Source of the DNA: Owenia fusiformis
Lineage: Eukaryota > Annelida > Polychaeta > Sabellida > Oweniidae
DNA length: 64,000 bases
Assembly (NCBI GenBank): GCA_903813345.2
Contig: CAIIXF020000006.1
Span: 2,358,001-2,422,000 of the forward strand
Direction: 5' to 3'
A program made the translations under genes and the position numbers. The notes under the pieces were generated by a model. The model made no database searches, had not been told where the DNA came from, and worked only from the letters and a program-made list of their open reading frames with translations. Of this stretch, positions 59,212 through 64,000 are shown piece by piece; within the stretch, counting starts at the first letter, position 1; each line of letters opens with the position of its first letter.

Positions 59212-59990
59212 CGGGTGTCTCAAAAAAATGTACCCAATAGTATATCAACAGCACAGATAAACCGATCAATATTTTCAGACATTTTTTGCATGTTGCCAAA
59301 ACATGAACGTTTTTTTTCCAAATACACCATTTTTATTTCAGTCTTGCCTTTTTGATGCTTTTACCTTTACCTTTTACACCAATGTAATCAATGTAACCTC
59401 ATATTTCAAAGACAGCCTGTATCCTCACTGCTACATTGTTCATCACATTTGATAATAATTTTGGATTTCTCTTTGGATGTTGCCCTTAACTTGTTCTCCG
59501 TCTTTTTGCTTGGAATGAGCGTTAAAACACTCCTTCAAATAGCCACAGAGAAAGATGTTTGAGGATGATGATGGCAGAACAAACACAGAGAATCAGGTCA
59601 ATTATCGGCAAATGATTCGGGAGTTACCTTCCAGATTTACACAGGCTAGCCTGGAGACCAAATGATACCCAAATGAAAACACAGTGGTCTCAAATTGATT
59701 GAGCCCCTCTACACACAACAAAGGCTACACTAGAATCCAACCAATGCAGTTTCATAAACGTCTGACCTCTCTGTATGAGGGGGCTATAAGACATTATGAG
59801 AGCCTCCCCCATATTCACCAGATTTCACGGCCCATACTTTTTTCTCTGGGGCTATTTAAAGGACCAGTTTTATGCTAAACCCAAGCTAAGAAGCATAGAA
59901 CAACTGGAATCAAAACATTCCACCAGAAATATCAAATGTGACGAACAATGTTGTAATAAGGATGGCATGACGACTGTCATCGAAATATGA
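59212..59990 (+). pseudogene. Decayed mariner/Tc1-like transposase element
   Basis: GGGTGTCTCAAAAAAATGTA at about 59214 is a typical terminus of this kind. The readable piece at 59796-59990 encodes ASPIFTRFHGPYFFLWGYLK, then DQFYAKPKLRSIEQLES, matching the SPDLTPxDFFLWGYLKDxVY...SIEELK C-terminal region of the many-copy transposases of this class. The last catalytic Asp region (PDLxPxDF) is altered to PIFTRFHGPYF. Upstream there is no continuous frame and the right terminus is missing, so this is a dead relic. Confidence 0.7.
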
Positions 59991-60923
59991 GGTGGTGGTA
60001 TCCATGGTGGTATCCATGTGATATATCCATATAAGGCTATAGGACCATATAGGACTGTTGTCCGCCATTTTGAATATCATGTGATATAATGTAAGGTTTG
60101 TAGGACCGTGTAGGGAAAGCTAAGGGAAGCCCCTGATACCAAGTACTATGGGTAATATACCAAATTATTATGGGAGCTACTCACTTCTTCTATCATACAC
60201 TTTTACGATAAACCTTGCCACCTTTTGGTATATCAAGGCAGCAATGACACATTGGCTAGATTGATGATGTCATAGGTTGTACGTTTTCAAAATAACAATT
60301 AATCCTATTTTACCTACCACCCATGCCATCATCAATCTAGCGAAAACATCCTTCGCTTCTTTGGTGTATCAAAAGATAAGATAATAGTGTTTATTGGAGA
60401 GGTATATTTGTTACTGACATCTTCTTTGATGTTGACTGTCCCCTGGCATGTCTATAATTCAACCTCTGACGTCCATTCTACAACAGGACGATGTGTGTGT
60501 GGCTTAATCACATATGATTTACCTGATGCTATTCAATTATATCCTGCTGCAGATAGAAAACATCGTATTATTGATTCTGAATACTATTATAAATCTTGTT
60601 CTATGGTGACTATTAGGATTGATCACTCTCGTCTAATCTATTTTCAGATGCTGGCTTTACTACATATACTGAGTTGGCTCTGGACTGTGTGATCAGTGGA
60701 TTGAATGGACTCTGCTGACGTCAGGTCAATGACCATATTAAGTAAATATAATGATGTGGAGAATATATACATACATTAATAAACGATGGGATTATTAAGG
60801 AGTAGCCATTTTCTTTGAGGCAGTACACACAAATACAACATACTTTAAGATGTTTACAAAGCAAAAGTATCCAGCGATGTGTCATAGGGACTAATCAACG
60901 TCGAAGGGGTAAACGAGCTCAAT
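59991..60923. other. Region upstream of GPR19, with a 14-bp inverted repeat
   Basis: CTAGATTGATGATG at 60256-60269 pairs with CATCATCAATCTAG at 60327-60340. A 101-codon frame at 60387-60692 begins with a hydrophobic stretch but matches nothing recognised. The GPR19 promoter or a 5' UTR exon is expected in or above this region; no clear TATA box was fixed. Confidence 0.45.
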
Positions 60924-62147
60924 ATGTCAGGTGTGATAAACAGCACACCAGGTGATAATACTACCTTCATAATGGACACCACCACATTAATGGTCACAAT
61001 TAACACTACAGAGATGAGTTTTCTTAATACGACTCAAAGACCAAATGATATTCCATGGCTTGACAAAAACACATCTTCCATTTCTGCTGTCCTCGAGACA
61101 GTTATTTTGTGTGTCATGTGGGTTTTTACAGTAATTGGAAATGTGCTAGTGTGTATCGTCATATCCAGGAGTCGGAGATTGCAGTCAACTACAAACTATT
61201 TTGTGGCCTCACTTGCATGTGGTGATTTGTGCCTTTCAGTGTGCTGTATGCCTTTCATATTAGGCCGGGTTATAAGCCAGGCATGGATATTTGGAACAGC
61301 CATGTGCAAGCTAGTCCGTTTTTTCCAATATGTGATCCCTGGAGCTAATATGTATGTGCTGGTGTGCATATGTGCGGACAGATTCTATACAATCATATAC
61401 CCACTTAGTTTCAAAGTTACCCGGTCTAGAGCAAAAAAGATGGTTTTTCTCAGTTGGTCTTTCGGAGTGCTGGTTTCAATTCCTGCTCTCTATTTCTTTA
61501 CAACTGTAACCGCAGGAACCACAAGCCATTGTTCGCCTTATCTCACACCTAAATGGGACTCTATATTTTACATAGTTTGTGTGGTGCTATTTCATTTAAT
61601 CACCCCATCTCTAGCCCTTACAATTGGGTATACACGAGTATTCAAGCACATATGGAGGGCAGGGGTGGGCGGAAGAACATTCCAGAGAACAATGAATCCT
61701 GTGCCCAGGGCTAAAGTCAAAATGGTGAAAATGTTACTTATTGTAAATGTGGTAAATTTCTTTTTAATTTCACCATATTATTTCACTCAATTATGGTACC
61801 CCGTCGCTCAAGTAAGCAGTGTTCCCGTTTCCCTGTACATTGCAACCATTTGGACTTTGTATTCATCCGCCATGTCTAGACCAATGATCTACATGTGTTA
61901 CAATTCTAATTTTCGTCGCGGATGCAGAGAAGTATTCTGTATGTCAACAATGAAGTGTTACCGTAGCAACGCCTATGCCATCACCAATGTGTCTCAGTTT
62001 GGGAAGAAGAATCACGTGGGTGTCGTTGATATTGACAACAGCTTTCAAAGACCGTGTACTCCGTCAAAAGCATTCGATAGATCTGCAATGATTGGGCGTA
62101 CCCAATGGCCTCTTTCAAACTCGTCTATGCCTTCAACATATTTATGA
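60924..62147 (+). CDS. GPR19: GPR19-type orphan class A G-protein-coupled receptor
   Basis: The ORF is 407 codons without intron. The N-terminus has five N-glycosylation sequons (N6, N12, N27, N35, N49). TM1 is about 58-82 with GN at 72-73, TM2 91-115 with D101, TM3 128-152 with C128, TM4 172-193, TM5 212-237, TM6 267-291 and TM7 302-325. C203 in loop 2 can pair with C128. The DRY motif reads DRF (152-154) and NPxxY is replaced by RPMIY, both as in GPR19 proteins. The best evidence is 'CMSTMKCYRSNAYAIT' after helix 8 and 'DRFYTIIYPLSFKV', near-identical to vertebrate GPR19. The protein ends TYL, a class I PDZ-ligand pattern. The ATG chosen has A at -3; the next Met (residue 17) would remove two sequons. 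The ligand is not established with certainty in this family. Confidence 0.93.
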   Translation: MSGVINSTPGDNTTFIMDTTTLMVTINTTEMSFLNTTQRPNDIPWLDKNTSSISAVLETVILCVMWVFTVIGNVLVCIVISRSRRLQSTTNYFVASLACGDLCLSVCCMPFILGRVISQAWIFGTAMCKLVRFFQYVIPGANMYVLVCICADRFYTIIYPLSFKVTRSRAKKMVFLSWSFGVLVSIPALYFFTTVTAGTTSHCSPYLTPKWDSIFYIVCVVLFHLITPSLALTIGYTRVFKHIWRAGVGGRTFQRTMNPVPRAKVKMVKMLLIVNVVNFFLISPYYFTQLWYPVAQVSSVPVSLYIATIWTLYSSAMSRPMIYMCYNSNFRRGCREVFCMSTMKCYRSNAYAITNVSQFGKKNHVGVVDIDNSFQRPCTPSKAFDRSAMIGRTQWPLSNSSMPSTYL

Positions 62148-62744
62148 TACTTATTCAAGCAGTGTATTTCTTTTCATCAGGAGTTGATATAATACATATT
62201 ATTAGTACATCAGATCAAATACTTGATTCCAGTTGGTCAAGAGGATGATTATGAAAGTTGAACTTATTTTTGTATAGCTCCGTAATGTATTTGGAGTAGG
62301 CGATCTATAAAGATCACCATCTAATAATTCTCACCTTACATGTATGGACGTGTGTACATATTTTCCTAATATGTACAATTAAACGGAATAGTATTCTATA
62401 TAAATCTTGCTATACATAACTGGATGTCACGTTTATCTTTTCATACATCAGAGCTGCTTCCACATACGTCAATCATGAGCCCATGATAACATCAATGTCA
62501 AAATGAGATGAAATTGAGATTGTTTTGCTTCGTTTCCCAAGAATAACTTTGCCCTTTAAGCAACTATCTGTTAATAAGTTGTTATGTTATGAAAAACTAG
62601 ATGCGAGTAGAAGTTAAGTTATCTTATGACGATAGATATTCCATCGTCGCTTTCCACTGGGTCTAGAGACCCCGTGTGGCATAAAAGGTCAATTTGTTTC
62701 TCTTCTCCCATTTATATGTGGCGGTTCATGGCCCGATGTTAGTC
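62148..62744. other. Downstream of GPR19, probable 3' UTR and intergenic
   Basis: An ATTAAA variant poly(A) signal lies near 62378. Nothing else was recognised up to the promoter-like block. Confidence 0.4.
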
Positions 62745-62850
62745 CACGGACCCAATCAGAACGCTCTGCTTCGTCACGTGACAAAATATCGAAAATGTCT
62801 ATACGGACTGAATAAATATCGCATCGTTGATTGGCCGATTGGTTTTGAGG
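62745..62850. promoter_or_regulatory. Candidate promoter: CLEAR-type E-box plus three CCAAT boxes
   Basis: CCAATCAG at 62752, the palindrome GTCACGTGAC at 62773-62782 (E-box of the TFEB/MITF/USF kind) and two ATTGG at 62830 and 62838 lie within 91 bp, in sequence with more CpG than its surroundings. No gene within the window is clearly attached to it. Confidence 0.45.
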
Positions 62851-62994
62851 CGTCTCATAAAACTTTGCGGGCAACTACCAGGAGGAGGAATATTGAGAGT
62901 GAACTCAGCTGGGGTTTATTTACGCAGTGGTCGGTTAAATCGGGCAGATCTATCAAGGTGTAGATATTCAGAATTCAGTGAAAACGATGTCATA

Positions 62995-63135
62995 CAGTGG
63001 CGGTAAAAAATTTTGGACCCCTAAAACTAAAAATTGGGCCTAAATTTTTTATGAGGCCCCAAACATTCAAAAGAAATTCTGGCTCCCCTAAAAGGAAGAG
63101 GGGCGGGCCCCATGCCTCCCCCAGGTCCGCCACTG
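62995..63135. mobile_element. CAGTGGCGG-ended MITE, copy 2 (141 bp)
   Basis: CAGTGGCGG and CCGCCACTG are the ends. TCATA is directly repeated outside (62990-62994 and 63136-63140). The body shares GGGCCTAAATTTT and GAGGCCCC blocks with copy 1 at 45123. Confidence 0.8.
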
Positions 63136-63144
63136 TCATATTTG

Positions 63145-63440
63145 GAATCTACATGTGAAAGTACATCTAGAAACATGATTTCGAAAATTATTTATACCCC
63201 ATGTTATAAAATCATTTTCTTGATAATATATTGGACGGGTGACATTTTCTTTTACTGGACATTTTTTATTTGTACAGTATGACTATCAAATACATAAGGA
63301 TAATATGAAAATTGATCCGATAAAAATAATGAATATTCAAGTTGAAGGGAATTTTCTACTATATCTGCCATGTGACCTGACCAATTAGCCACCTGGTGGT
63401 GAAATTGGTAACTACCCACTTGCATTTGGGTTAAATTGCA
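63145..63440. repeat. Dispersed repeat, copy B (copy A at 2320-2670)
   Basis: It has the same order of blocks as copy A and the same orientation, with moderate divergence. Confidence 0.65.
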
Positions 63441-64000
63441 GTAAATCATTCCAATATTGTTATTAGTTCTTTCCAAAGCTTTATTGTTTGTTGATATTTT
63501 GAAGAAATAAGAACCAAAAGATGGTTTAATTATTCATTATGTTCTTGTGGTTTCTGAGCTCGGTAAAACCAATTAAATTTCGTCTTATTACAGAAGAGCA
63601 TCAAAGAAGAACAGTAAACATCACTCTACATTTTTTATGATTTTATCATTACTCTGAAAAGTAACCGATTACGAGTTACAGTTAATGTAGCAATGAACTA
63701 TATTTCATTATAGGAGTTGTGCAGTGCAGGTGGATTTACATGGAGGTTGCTATAGTATTCTGTCAGCCTAGAGTATTGTTAATTAGCCATGTATTTTATA
63801 AGCCAAAGACTCAGGTGAAATTATTATTGAGCCTGATGGCTTATATGGTTGATTGATTAGTTTACTTGAGCGCTAGACAAACATTTATAAATGCTCAGAA
63901 AATAAACCCAATTTGTATAATTTCAGTAATGTGAAGCATTATTGAGCAATTATAAACACGGCATTTCAACAAATATGTACAAGATCGGGTTTACATGCCG
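63441..64000. other. Non-coding end of window
   Basis: AT-rich sequence with no gene or repeat recognised. Confidence 0.5.

Noticed and set aside
1-64000. CRISPR arrays, bacterial operons or viral genes
   Set aside because: The tandem repeats have no spacer structure, the genes are spliced and animal-type, and no viral protein was recognised.

Overview
The window is animal nuclear DNA: AT-rich, with phase-consistent spliced exons, one long intron of about 20 kb, a tRNA-derived SINE, a full-length non-LTR retrotransposon and many DNA-transposon derivatives and foldback repeats. The mix (a single LNX-type gene, a GPR19-type receptor, an RNase H-bearing I-group retrotransposon with a PHD-finger ORF1, a Crypton/KIAA1958-like fragment, abundant palindromic MITEs) fits a marine invertebrate, most likely a lophotrochozoan such as a mollusc. 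The species cannot be fixed from the sequence alone.

Layout. Positions 275-32266 on the minus strand hold the 5' part of an LNX (ligand of numb protein X) E3 ubiquitin ligase gene: a RING exon at 31852-32240, a TRAF-type zinc-finger pair split over 11590-11682 and 10985-11118, a charged linker exon at 8195-8455, and the two exons of the first PDZ domain at 1987-2093 and 275-358. The remaining PDZ exons lie beyond position 1. All six exons have matching splice sites and phases. The introns are full of repeats: a 61-bp tandem array, a hAT-type element with 8-bp target duplication, a tRNA-SINE, pogo-like MITEs, a 1.36-kb CAGTGGCG-ended element and a Crypton-like recombinase fragment.

From 32.3 to 38.7 kb there is no recognisable gene but a dense set of inverted-repeat elements, including a 664-bp MITE with about 207-bp terminal inverted repeats, and a 3.3-kb composite bounded by G-tract ends that contains two foldback elements. 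Positions 38.7-45.04 kb are an apparently intact two-ORF retrotransposon: ORF1 with PHD finger and CCHC knuckles, ORF2 with APE endonuclease, reverse transcriptase and RNase H. From 45 to 60 kb the sequence is again gene-poor, with two more members of a four-copy foldback family, several palindromic MITEs, a GGCG/CGCC cluster, a decayed mariner-like transposase, and a 1.4-kb foldback whose arms carry GT(T/C)C words spaced on average 10.6 bp apart.

At 60924-62147 on the plus strand lies an uninterrupted GPR19-type class A GPCR gene of 407 codons. A CpG-rich module with a CLEAR-type E-box and three CCAAT boxes at 62752-62842 may be the promoter of a further gene outside the window.

The two host genes are unrelated in family. 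The GPR19 tail ends in a class I PDZ-ligand pattern and LNX proteins are PDZ ligases; a functional link is only speculation. The strongest candidates for something undescribed are the helically phased foldback (56548-57925) and the foldback family sharing a core of about 100 bp.
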